From Butyricimonas faecihominis (GTDB lineage: Bacteria > Bacteroidota > Bacteroidia > Bacteroidales > Marinifilaceae), in assembly GCF_033096445.1 (NCBI RefSeq), contig NZ_AP028155.1, positions 4,779,880 through 4,843,879 on the forward strand: a stretch of DNA of 64,000 bases, in the 5' to 3' direction. The notes under the pieces were generated by a model. That model ran no database searches. It worked only from the letters and a program-made list of their open reading frames with translations, and was not told the DNA's origin. Positions 1 to 7,852 of this stretch are shown one piece after another. Both the position numbers and the translations under genes were made by a program. Every line of letters begins with the position of its first letter. Position 1 is the first letter of the stretch.

Positions 1-196
1 GAAGGAGTTGACGAAAGAGGCTCGTCGGGAATTTATCGGGGAAGGTCAGTTGTTTTACTGGTATAAACGTTTGGGATTACCGGTTGATCAGGGGAGTACC
101 ACGATAACGCTTGAACCGTCTCAATTCTGTTTGCCATTGCCGGCCACTGAAGTAGAGTTTGGCGGGCGTAAGGAAGATTATTTAAATAATAAGTAG
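1..196 (+). CDS. RagB/SusD family outer-membrane lipoprotein, C-terminal end only
   Basis: Reading frame open from base 2 to the stop at 194-196; the start lies before the window. The last 64 or so residues contain REFIGEGQLFYWYKR and a terminal PLPATEVEF segment, the usual closing motif of SusD/RagB proteins (compare GEGQNFYTYKR and QLPLPESEL at the end of the complete SusD at 11200-12645). SusD proteins cap the extracellular face of a SusC transporter. A DUF4843 lipoprotein follows 17 bases later, the same order as in the second locus. The in-frame TTG at base 8 is not a start. Confidence 0.85.
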   Translation, partial: KELTKEARREFIGEGQLFYWYKRLGLPVDQGSTTITLEPSQFCLPLPATEVEFGGRKEDYLNNK

Positions 197-213
197 TAGA
201 TTAATATTTGGCT

Positions 214-912
214 ATGAAAATATTATATGTAATTATCATGATGTTGTTTCTTGGAATGATGTCATGTTCGGAAGATAACCTGAAAGGGTATTCCAGTAGT
301 AACTATATACAATTTGATAAGTTGTCAAAAGATAGTACCGTTTTCTCGTTTGCTTATGATGAGACGCTGGAGTCGGGAACGGTGGCTTTGAAATTAGTGA
401 TGATTTCGCCTCTGGTAGATCGTGATCGGAAGTATAACGTGACGTTTTTGCAGGATGAAAGTTCTGCCCAAGCCGGGGTGGATTTTGAGATGCCGGTGGA
501 AGAACAGGTGATTGCGGCGAATGATTCGGTTGCTTATCTGAATGTTACCGTAACGAGAAACGAGGCTCTTAAAGGGAGTGTGCTAGCGGTTTTTGAGGTG
601 CAGGGGTCAGATGATTTTATGCCGGGAATCGAAGCGAATCGGAAAGGACGGATTTTTATCACGAATCAATTAACTCGTCCGGGGTGGTGGAATGACTGGC
701 ACGAGGCGAACGGGTTGGGTACTTATTCGGACTTGAAATATCAAACTTTTATCCGGGAAATCGGGGTGACGGATATGACGTTAGAGGCCGACGGGGGAGA
801 GATGAATTACTCGACGATGCGGGCTTACGTGCTGCAATTCAAATATTGGTTGCAAGAACATCCAACTGAAGATGAGGATGGTAGTTTGATGAAAGTGGCA
901 ATGAGAGGTTAA
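214..912 (+). CDS. DUF4843 domain lipoprotein of a SusCD locus
   Basis: 232 residues. A hydrophobic signal peptide ends in a lipobox (GMMSC, Cys about residue 19), so this should be an outer-membrane or surface lipoprotein. The body (SNYIQF near the start, then beta-rich sequence with LTRPGWWNDW near residue 150) has the layout of DUF4843 proteins, which in Bacteroidota sit directly after SusD. The function of the family is unknown; an accessory substrate-binding role is usually assumed. ATG at 214 is preferred over the in-frame TTG at 208 because it begins the lysine-plus-hydrophobic signal peptide. It is spaced 17 bases from the SusD stop and from the next gene, so it is part of one operon. 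Confidence 0.8.
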   Translation: MKILYVIIMMLFLGMMSCSEDNLKGYSSSNYIQFDKLSKDSTVFSFAYDETLESGTVALKLVMISPLVDRDRKYNVTFLQDESSAQAGVDFEMPVEEQVIAANDSVAYLNVTVTRNEALKGSVLAVFEVQGSDDFMPGIEANRKGRIFITNQLTRPGWWNDWHEANGLGTYSDLKYQTFIREIGVTDMTLEADGGEMNYSTMRAYVLQFKYWLQEHPTEDEDGSLMKVAMRG

Positions 913-929
913 TATTTAAAGATGAAGTT

Positions 930-2408
930 ATGAAGAGATTATTTATATATATCATCACGGTAATGGCGTTGTTCGCTGCCGGATGTTATGAAGATAAAGG
1001 AAATTATGACTATGAGACCGTGCCGCTGGTTTCCGTGAGCGGTATAGAGAAAAGTTATGATTTTTACGTGGGGTCACAGGAAACGATTACCCCAACCGTG
1101 ACCTGGACAAATGGCAAGCCGGATAAGGTTTCTTATGCTTGGAGAATAAACAATAAGGTGGTTTGCGAGGAAGAAAGTCTGAATTTTGTTGTGGGTGACC
1201 TTCCCGTGAAAGCTGGATTGTATGCCGAGTTTACGATTACGAATGAGGATTTAGGGGTAGAGTATATCAACCGTTTTAACGTGTCGGTTTATTCCACATA
1301 TTATTCCGGATGGATGCTCTTGGCGGATAAAGGTAACGTTTCCGAGTTGTCCTATGTTCGGGATGATGGGGGCCTTTATGCGGATATTTATAAAAACGTG
1401 AACGGGACGGATTTGGCCGGGGGTGCTTGTGCCTTGATGGAACATTGGTTGCCGACATCAGAAGAGATCGGACAGATTTTCGTGGCTTGTCAGAACGGAC
1501 CGGAATATTCTGTGGAATTGGATGGAAACACGTTTAGTAAAATGGTCGCCACGAAAGATGAGTTCGTGGGGGATGTACCCAAGGATTTCAAGCCTATGAG
1601 AATGAATTGCGTGACGAATTACGATTATCTTATCAGTAATGGTAAATTGTATGTGCGTAATATTCAAGCATCATATGATGCTCTTTATCAGGATGGTCTG
1701 TTTCCAAATTTCCCTTATCCGGGTGATTATGAATTAACGAATCTGGGCATTCGGGGAAACCTGCTTTTTAGTAATGATATTATCTGTTTTGATAAGAAAA
1801 CTTCAAGTTATATGCTGGTGCGAACCGGGGAAATGAAACGATTTGATTACACGAATGATTCGGAAAAGGCATTTATTCCTTACGATATGGGGAAAACGGT
1901 GCTGGATGGAGGACCGATCTCGACAGAAACCCCGACGGATGAGTTCCTGACAGTTCTGAAATCGAATTCGGAAAACAAGGCATACGTGCAAAAATTCCGA
2001 TTCTCCGGATGGGGAGCGAAGACGTATCGGTCGATCTCGGAGGTGGAGTTTCCTGATCCTTCAATCATTAATGAGAATACGAAATTTGCTGTTTGCCAGA
2101 ATCGTCCTTACGTGTATATTGCATCAGGTAACGTGCTGTATGTTTATAATCACAAGGATAATACGGTAAAACCATTACGTTCTGATTTTGGGCGGACGAT
2201 TCGGGATATTGCTGTTTGTCCCACGAATTATGAACGTTTGGGTATTGCTTTGGAGAATGCGGATGACACGTCGAAGAGTGACTTTATGGTACTGGATGTT
2301 TCGGTCGTTGGGGATGGAAAAACTCTGGAAGGAATGGAATTTATCGGAAAGTTCGGTCGTGTGGTGGATTTAATTTATAAGATAGGTAATCAGTGGGATA
2401 CTTATTAA
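930..2408 (+). CDS. PKD-like family lipoprotein
   Basis: 492 residues. The signal peptide ends in a lipobox (FAAGC, Cys19) followed by YEDKGNYDYE, the hallmark beginning of Bacteroidota PKD-like SusCD accessory lipoproteins. Residues about 30-120 form an Ig/PKD-like domain; the rest is beta-rich with repeated YxxYVxxGNVLYVYN-type strands that may form a propeller. The likely role is surface binding of the substrate of the SusCD pair. No catalytic motif is seen. It lies 17 bases after the DUF4843 gene and is followed by a strong hairpin at 2415-2443, so transcription may be partly cut here before the thioredoxin genes. Confidence 0.75.
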   Translation: MKRLFIYIITVMALFAAGCYEDKGNYDYETVPLVSVSGIEKSYDFYVGSQETITPTVTWTNGKPDKVSYAWRINNKVVCEEESLNFVVGDLPVKAGLYAEFTITNEDLGVEYINRFNVSVYSTYYSGWMLLADKGNVSELSYVRDDGGLYADIYKNVNGTDLAGGACALMEHWLPTSEEIGQIFVACQNGPEYSVELDGNTFSKMVATKDEFVGDVPKDFKPMRMNCVTNYDYLISNGKLYVRNIQASYDALYQDGLFPNFPYPGDYELTNLGIRGNLLFSNDIICFDKKTSSYMLVRTGEMKRFDYTNDSEKAFIPYDMGKTVLDGGPISTETPTDEFLTVLKSNSENKAYVQKFRFSGWGAKTYRSISEVEFPDPSIINENTKFAVCQNRPYVYIASGNVLYVYNHKDNTVKPLRSDFGRTIRDIAVCPTNYERLGIALENADDTSKSDFMVLDVSVVGDGKTLEGMEFIGKFGRVVDLIYKIGNQWDTY

Positions 2409-2414
2409 TAAATC

Positions 2415-2443
2415 AGTATTCTCCCGCTTAGCGGGAGAATACT
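2415..2443 (+). terminator. perfect 13-bp hairpin between lipoprotein and thioredoxin genes
   Basis: Arms 2415-2427 and 2431-2443 are exactly complementary, with a 3-base TTA loop and a GC-rich centre (CTCCCGC/GCGGGAG). Only TTTAATGT follows, so the U-tract is weak. It sits 14 bases before the next start codon. It could be a partial terminator or an RNA processing or stabilising structure inside the operon. Confidence 0.6.
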
Positions 2444-2457
2444 TTAATGTATAGGTG

Positions 2458-3594
2458 ATGAAAGTATGTAAAAATGTATGGCTATTGGTTAGCTTGCTAT
2501 GCCTGTTTTGTGCATGTAAAGAACGGGAGCATGATCGTTTCACGATTTCTGGGGAGATGAAGGGATTACCTAAAGGTGTCGTGAAGTTGTACACGAATCC
2601 GCCGGGAAATGTTTTATTGGATAGTTGCGAGGTTAAGGATGGAAAGTACTTTTTAGAAGGGAAGATCACGGAGCCTCAGGCCGGTCTATTGTTTTTTGAC
2701 ATGGAACCGCAATACCAGCGATTGGGGGCCTCGATGGTGGCTATATTTATAGAGCCGGAGGATATGAAGGTGTACAGCGAATTGGATGAGGTGAAGAAAA
2801 CGTTGAAGATTACTTCAGCCCCGATTAATGAAGATATTCACAGGTATAATGTTTATTTGAAGTCTTTACCGGAGAAACAATTGGTTGCAGAGTTTAATGG
2901 AAAAATCCAGATGGCTTTTGCCGAGGCTAGGATGGAAGAAGTACGAGAGATGAGTCGAAAGCGAGATTCGTTGCAAATGGTGATTATTGACCGGTTGTTT
3001 GCTTTTGAGCCGGGAGTTTCTAAAAGTCCGGCAGCAGCTTATTTGGTGGCTCAATTGTCCGCATCTCTGGATGTTGTGCAAAGAGGGAAGATCGTGGAAA
3101 AGTTTGACCCGAGTTTAACTGATTCTTATTATCTGAACGGAATGCAAGAAAGCGTGGAGCGGGAAACGGCTTTACAGCCGGGAAAAGTCTTCCCAGATTT
3201 TCAGGTGTTTGATAAAGATGGTAGGAAGTACACCTTGGCTGATTTTCGGGGAAAATATTTATTTGTTGAATTTAGTGCATCCTGGTGTGGCTGGTGTAAA
3301 AAAGAGATCCCTTTTATTCGTAAAGCATATCACGCTTTAAAAGATAAAAATGTTGTTTTTGTAACGATGATGATGGATGATCGGAAAGAGGCTTGGTTAC
3401 ATGAGATCAAAGAGTATAATATCGAATGGTATTGTTTGTCTGATCTGAAAGGGATGAAAAACAGTCCTTTGGCTAAAGCATATAATTTGGGAGGGATTCC
3501 AGACTCTTTCGTGGTAGATCCGGAAGGGCGAATCGTGTGTCGGGACTTGAGGGGGGATGAAGTATTGGAGACATTATCTACCTTGTGTAATTAA
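2458..3594 (+). CDS. DUF4369 plus TlpA-like thioredoxin lipoprotein (CGWC)
   Basis: 378 residues. Lipoprotein signal peptide with Cys in FCAC (about residue 20). Residues about 28-120 match a DUF4369-type N-terminal beta domain (FTISGEMKGLPKGVVKLY). A helical linker follows, then a thioredoxin fold of AhpC/TlpA type from about 240, with active site ASWCGWC near residue 277 and the cis-proline segment GGIPDSFVVDPEG. Such proteins are periplasmic thiol:disulfide oxidoreductases anchored to a membrane. ATG 2458 is chosen over the in-frame GTG at 2455. The stop overlaps the next start (TAATG). It is a close paralogue of the gene at 4708-5811; the two flank a CGPC thioredoxin. Confidence 0.85.
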   Translation: MKVCKNVWLLVSLLCLFCACKEREHDRFTISGEMKGLPKGVVKLYTNPPGNVLLDSCEVKDGKYFLEGKITEPQAGLLFFDMEPQYQRLGASMVAIFIEPEDMKVYSELDEVKKTLKITSAPINEDIHRYNVYLKSLPEKQLVAEFNGKIQMAFAEARMEEVREMSRKRDSLQMVIIDRLFAFEPGVSKSPAAAYLVAQLSASLDVVQRGKIVEKFDPSLTDSYYLNGMQESVERETALQPGKVFPDFQVFDKDGRKYTLADFRGKYLFVEFSASWCGWCKKEIPFIRKAYHALKDKNVVFVTMMMDDRKEAWLHEIKEYNIEWYCLSDLKGMKNSPLAKAYNLGGIPDSFVVDPEGRIVCRDLRGDEVLETLSTLCN

Positions 3595-4715
3595 TGGAAA
3601 AAATCATGTATAAGATATTAATCGGTTTGTTTTTATCTGTATTGTGCTTGCAGGCAAAATGTCAGATACAATTTGATGAGGGAAGTTTCACGGAGGTTCT
3701 GACAAAAGCAAAACAGGAAAAAAAGATGGTGTTTATGGATTGCTACACGAGTTGGTGCGGCCCTTGTAAAATGATGGTGCAGGATGTTTTTAGCCGGGAA
3801 GACGTGGGACAATTTATGAATACGCATTTTGTAAATGTTAAATTGGATATGGAAAAAGGGGAGGGGCGGGAATTGGCTAAGAAGTATCAAGTGAAGGTTT
3901 ACCCGACTTTTTTGATCTTGAATGAAGATGGAGAGGTGATTCATAAAATGGTGGGAGGAATGAAAGCAGAGGAATTTTTACAGAATGTGCAAAATGGTAT
4001 TGGAGAACATTCTTTGTATTCTTATGAGAAGAGATATGCCAACGGGGAGCGTGATCCGCAATTCGTGTATAGTTATATAGAGACTTTGGCCAGGGCTTTT
4101 ATGAAGGAACGGATGGAAGAGGTGTTACACGAATATTGGGGAACATTGACGGATCAAGAGAAAAGTGGTAAAGAAAATTGGATGCTCGTGAAACGATTCG
4201 TGAAGAATCCGTCGTTACCAGAATACAAGTATCTTCTGGAATATAAAAAGGATTTTGATGCGGCGGTTAGTAAAGATAGCGTGGATCGTAAAATATATGA
4301 TGATTTGTTCCCGTTGATCGTGAATGATTGTAATGAAATTATTTTTCATGATAAAGTAAATGCAGCTGAACTTTTAGATACATATAAAACGTGTGTTACT
4401 CAATCGGGAATTGCCGGACAGGATTATCTGTTGGATATTGTGGAGTTTACCAGAGCCTTTTTGTCCGGTGATTTGAAGAAAGCATTAAAAATGTATGATA
4501 GGAAGTTTTCCCGTTTGGATCATGATGCTCGTTTTGATGTAACCTTACAGTTGAATGGAATGTTGATTCGTAAGGGGGATGCAAAAATGTGTGAGCGAGG
4601 ATTGGAATTGATTGAGAGAACAATGAAAGATTGCGGGTGGTCGGAGGATAATCCTTTGTTTGCAGCCGTGGTTTCCGGATTGAAAGATAAATTTAAAGAT
4701 AATAAAGATGAATAG
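3594..4715 (+). CDS. secreted thioredoxin-family protein with helical C-terminal domain (CGPC)
   Basis: 373 residues. N-terminal signal peptide (hydrophobic stretch about residues 5-22), then a thioredoxin domain with CYTSWCGPCK near residues 50-58 and the cis-proline site VYPTFLIL. About 220 further residues are helix-rich, without a motif I recognise. The CGPC site is that of classical reducing thioredoxins. The start overlaps the previous stop by one base and the end overlaps the next gene by eight, so the three thioredoxin-fold genes are translationally coupled. It is paralogous to 13199-14284 (same CYTSWCGPCK, EQGEG/EKGEG and PTFLIL blocks). A second ATG at 3606 is an alternative start. 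Confidence 0.85.
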   Translation: MEKIMYKILIGLFLSVLCLQAKCQIQFDEGSFTEVLTKAKQEKKMVFMDCYTSWCGPCKMMVQDVFSREDVGQFMNTHFVNVKLDMEKGEGRELAKKYQVKVYPTFLILNEDGEVIHKMVGGMKAEEFLQNVQNGIGEHSLYSYEKRYANGERDPQFVYSYIETLARAFMKERMEEVLHEYWGTLTDQEKSGKENWMLVKRFVKNPSLPEYKYLLEYKKDFDAAVSKDSVDRKIYDDLFPLIVNDCNEIIFHDKVNAAELLDTYKTCVTQSGIAGQDYLLDIVEFTRAFLSGDLKKALKMYDRKFSRLDHDARFDVTLQLNGMLIRKGDAKMCERGLELIERTMKDCGWSEDNPLFAAVVSGLKDKFKDNKDE

Positions 4716-5811
4716 ATTATTGATTTTGTTGACAGGATGTTTGTTCTGTTTTTCGTGCGCATCCAAAACGGATGGTTTTAAGGTAAAAATGCATTTGGAA
4801 AATGCTCCGGAGTGTGAAATTTTCGTGAGTGAAAGGGTTCCGAATCCTGCCCAGTGGTATATAGATACTTTGAAGTTGAAAGATGGCCAAGTGGTTTACA
4901 CGGGTAAGGTGGATTACCCTCGTTTGGTTTCTTTCGTTGTTAAGAAGGGAGAAGATGATTTTGTGGGTTCTTTCAGTATATTTTTGGATAATAGTGAGGT
5001 TGAAGTTCAAGGGGATTTTAATAATTTGAAGAGTCTAACAATTACTGGGAGTAAAACACATGATGAATTTGTTACCATAGAAAAAAACGGGCAAGAGTTT
5101 ATGAAAGAGTATGGCAGAATCGGTTACGACCGGAGTAAGGCGTTTAAAGATAACCGGACTTTATATGATTCTTTAGCAGATCCTTACAAGCAGGCTTATG
5201 ATAAGGTGGTGGATTACATTCTGAATCTTCCGGGGTATGCACGTAGTGAGGTGGCTCCTTATTTTGTTTCGGAATACATTAGTGCTGATAATCTTCCCTT
5301 GATGGAAAAAGCGCTGAATGCTTTCGATGTTTCTCTAGCCGAGAACGCATATATCGCTAATTGCCGGGTAAAATTAGAAAAGGAAAAACGGGTACAACCG
5401 GGAGTGATGGCGTATGATTTCACGTTAGAGGATTTGGAGGGTAATACTTACAAATTGTCAGATTATAGGGGGAAATATGTGTTGCTGGAGTTTAGTGCAT
5501 CTTGGTGCGGATGGTGTAAATTGGAGATACCTTTCCTTGAAACAGTTTATAAGAATACGCAAGATAAGAATTTTGTAATGTTTACGATTAATCTGGATGA
5601 CGAGCGAGGGAAATGGGAGGAAGATGTAAAACATTATAATTTACCGTGGAAGGTTATTTCAGATTTAAAAGCATTTGAAAGTCCCGTGGCGAAGAGTTAT
5701 AACGTGAGTGGTATTCCGATGATTTATCTGATCGATCCGGAGGGAAAAATAAAGGAGAAAGGATTACGTCGGGAAGAGATGATTGAATATATAAATGCTT
5801 TGTTTGAGTAA
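4708..5811 (+). CDS. DUF4369 plus TlpA-like thioredoxin lipoprotein (CGWC), second copy
   Basis: 367 residues. Lipobox FSCAS puts the lipid-anchored Cys near residue 17. It has a DUF4369-like N-terminal half (residues about 24-120), a helical middle, and a thioredoxin fold from about 230 with ASWCGWC near residue 267 and SGIPMIYLIDPEG at the cis-proline position. It has the same architecture as 2458-3594, from which it has probably duplicated. It overlaps the preceding gene by 8 bases and is the last gene of the operon; a hairpin follows at 5815-5859. It probably receives or donates electrons with the CGPC protein encoded upstream (inference from context). Confidence 0.85.
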   Translation: MNRLLILLTGCLFCFSCASKTDGFKVKMHLENAPECEIFVSERVPNPAQWYIDTLKLKDGQVVYTGKVDYPRLVSFVVKKGEDDFVGSFSIFLDNSEVEVQGDFNNLKSLTITGSKTHDEFVTIEKNGQEFMKEYGRIGYDRSKAFKDNRTLYDSLADPYKQAYDKVVDYILNLPGYARSEVAPYFVSEYISADNLPLMEKALNAFDVSLAENAYIANCRVKLEKEKRVQPGVMAYDFTLEDLEGNTYKLSDYRGKYVLLEFSASWCGWCKLEIPFLETVYKNTQDKNFVMFTINLDDERGKWEEDVKHYNLPWKVISDLKAFESPVAKSYNVSGIPMIYLIDPEGKIKEKGLRREEMIEYINALFE

Positions 5812-5814
5812 TTT

Positions 5815-5859
5815 AATAACAGGGGGAAACGAGATTTGAAAGTTTTCCCCTATGTTATT
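5815..5859 (+). terminator. probable terminator of the first SusCD/thioredoxin operon
   Basis: AATAACA-GGGGGAAAC (5815-5830) pairs with 5842-5859 (GTTTTCCCCTATGTTATT) around an 11-base loop, with one bulge. The U-tract is poor, but no other termination signal is seen before the sigma-factor promoter. Confidence 0.55.
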
Positions 5860-5931
5860 TTAAGGGTGAAAGAAATTATAGGGTTGTTTACAAGATGGTA
5901 TCGGATTTTGTGATGATTCAATTATCGTGTA

Positions 5932-5962
5932 TTTGAATATTTCGGAGGAATAGTTATTTTTG
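5932..5962 (+). promoter_or_regulatory. Bacteroides-type promoter of the ECF sigma gene
   Basis: TTTG at 5932-5935, a 19-base spacer, and TATTTTTG at 5955-5962 match the -33/-7 consensus of the primary sigma factor of Bacteroidota. The expected start point falls within a few bases of the ATG at 5970, so the transcript would be nearly leaderless. Confidence 0.7.
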
Positions 5963-5969
5963 TAGCACT

Positions 5970-6509
5970 ATGAGTGCTATTATTCAGACCAATAAAGACT
6001 TTGAAGTATTCTTCCGGGAGAATTTTCCATCCGTGTACGCTTTCATGAAACGCTACACGGGGGATGATGAATTAGCAGCAGATTTAGCACAAGAGACTTT
6101 TATCCGGGTTTATGAACGGCGGGATGAGATTGTTTCTGTTGATTACGGGAAAGCTTTTTTATACACGGTTGCACGTCATTTGTACTGGAATCATTGTAAG
6201 CATCAACGGGCGAAGGAAAATTATTTCGCACAATTGGATGAGAGTAACGTGGATGATTACGATTTCTTGCAGGAGGTTACCCGGCAGGAAACCATGCGAA
6301 TGTTATATGTTGCTATTGACCAGTTGCCACCACAGACTCGTAACGTGATCCTTTTGAATCTGGAAGGGAAAACGAACCCTGAGGTTGCGGAAGAATTAGG
6401 TATTTCCGTGAACACGGTGAAGTGTTTGAAAAAGTCGGCTTACGAGACATTAAGGGAGGCCCTATCCAAAAATTACTTTGTGATTTTGATGTTCCTGTTA
6501 GGGGTGTAA
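5970..6509 (+). CDS. RNA polymerase ECF-type sigma factor
   Basis: 179 residues, normal for the Bacteroidota RNA polymerase sigma-70 factor family. Region 2 is seen at about 10-75 (DLAQETFIRVYERRDEI, then KAFLYTVARHLYWNHCKHQ). Region 4 is at about 110-165, with the helix-turn-helix NPEVAEELGISVNTVKCLKKSAYETLR. The FecR-like anti-sigma gene follows 96 bases downstream, then an STN-containing SusC. This is the cell-surface-signalling arrangement in which ligand binding to SusC releases the sigma factor to transcribe the locus. The short C-terminal hydrophobic tail (YFVILMFLLGV) is common in the family. Confidence 0.93.
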   Translation: MSAIIQTNKDFEVFFRENFPSVYAFMKRYTGDDELAADLAQETFIRVYERRDEIVSVDYGKAFLYTVARHLYWNHCKHQRAKENYFAQLDESNVDDYDFLQEVTRQETMRMLYVAIDQLPPQTRNVILLNLEGKTNPEVAEELGISVNTVKCLKKSAYETLREALSKNYFVILMFLLGV

Positions 6510-6605
6510 ATGTTAAATCTTTTCTTTTTTTGAATTTTTTTCTAGTCTGACCTACCCACTTTTCATTTGAAGTAATCTCTATGATAAAATTACAAATGTA
6601 AAAGT

Positions 6606-7772
6606 ATGGATTTACTAAAAAAACGTTTGGATATTGCCCGGCTTATTGCCGAAGAGTTGACCGGAACGATTGATGAAAAGGATCGGCTCGTGTTGGCCCG
6701 TTGGTTGGATGAGGACGAACGACACCGGGGGGAATATGCGAATATTTTAGAATCATTAAAGGCTGGGAACGAGGCTTGGAAGGATCAGGAGCGGGGGAGG
6801 CAGTTAATGGAATCCCGATGGGGGACAGTGAAATCTCATACGGTTCGGAAGACTGACCGGTGGATTACGTGGAGTAAGTATGTGGCGGTTATCGTGTTAT
6901 TCGTGAGCATTGGAATTTTTTGGCTTGTAAATGAAGAAAAGCAGGAGGTGGAGAATGGTACTGTTGCCCAAATTGAACATGGTAGCATGAAAGCGCAGCT
7001 TGTACTTGCTAATGGAAAAAAGGTGGATTTGAGGCCAGAAATAAGCTTACAATTAGAAGAGGAGGGGGGAACCCGAATTTTGACATCAGATAATAGGGTA
7101 AAGTATTCGGGGAAGGATTCTTTAGCCGGACAATCGACAGAAGTAAAGTATAATACGTTGATCGTGCCGCGAGGAGGTGAATTTTCGTTGGAATTGGCAG
7201 ATGGAACTCGGGTGTGGTTGAATGCGGAGTCGAGGTTGCGTTATCCGGTGGCTTTCACGGGTAAGGAGAGAAAAGTTGAGATGGAGGGAGAGGTTTATTT
7301 TGAAGTGGCAAAGAATAAGGAAAAACCTTTTATTGTAACCGTGAATGGGGTTGATATTCGGGTCTTGGGAACAAGTTTTAATGTTTCGGCTTATCAAGAA
7401 GAGGTGGTGGCCACGTTGGTCGAAGGAAAGGTGCAGTTGAAAAAAGGTAATGAACAGGTTATTTTATCGCCTAACCAGCAAGCAATATGGTCTGATGACG
7501 AGTTTAGAGTGAAACAGGTAGATGCCCGTAATTATGTGTTATGGAAAGAGGGGATTTTTTATTTTGAAGATGTTGATTTGGAGACAATTCTGGATGATAT
7601 GGCCCGCTGGTATAACGTGAATGTTTTTTATATGAACCCAGCGTTGAAAGAGATGAAATTCTCTGTCGAGATTAGACGTTATGGGGATATAAACGAGATC
7701 CTGAGAAGAATAGAACAAACTAAACGTGTAAAATTTGAAATAAAAGATAGAACTATAAACGTGTATGAATAA
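6606..7772 (+). CDS. FecR family anti-sigma factor
   Basis: 388 residues. A cytoplasmic N-terminal segment (about 1-90, residues rich in Asp/Glu/Arg) would bind the sigma factor. One membrane segment lies at about 93-111 (YVAVIVLFVSIGIFWLV). A periplasmic FecR domain spans about 180-285 (VPRGGEFSLELADGTRVWLN, VEGKVQLKKG), and a DUF4974-type C-terminal domain spans about 315-388 (FYFEDVDLETILDDMARWYNV). It should relay a signal from the STN domain of the SusC at 7853 to the sigma factor at 5970. No convincing promoter is seen in the 96-base gap, so it is probably cotranscribed with sigma. Confidence 0.92.
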   Translation: MDLLKKRLDIARLIAEELTGTIDEKDRLVLARWLDEDERHRGEYANILESLKAGNEAWKDQERGRQLMESRWGTVKSHTVRKTDRWITWSKYVAVIVLFVSIGIFWLVNEEKQEVENGTVAQIEHGSMKAQLVLANGKKVDLRPEISLQLEEEGGTRILTSDNRVKYSGKDSLAGQSTEVKYNTLIVPRGGEFSLELADGTRVWLNAESRLRYPVAFTGKERKVEMEGEVYFEVAKNKEKPFIVTVNGVDIRVLGTSFNVSAYQEEVVATLVEGKVQLKKGNEQVILSPNQQAIWSDDEFRVKQVDARNYVLWKEGIFYFEDVDLETILDDMARWYNVNVFYMNPALKEMKFSVEIRRYGDINEILRRIEQTKRVKFEIKDRTINVYE

Positions 7773-7777
7773 AAAAA

Positions 7778-7805
7778 GACAGACAGCACCCCCATGCTAT
7801 CTGTC
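7778..7805 (+). terminator. small hairpin between anti-sigma and SusC genes
   Basis: GACAGACAGC (7778-7787) pairs with GCTATCTGTC (7796-7805) with one mismatch and an 8-base loop. No U-tract follows. It may attenuate readthrough so that susC is driven mainly by the ECF sigma. Confidence 0.4.
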
Positions 7806-7852
7806 CGAATACATTCAATATTTAATTCAATGTAAAACTCAAGAACAAAGTT

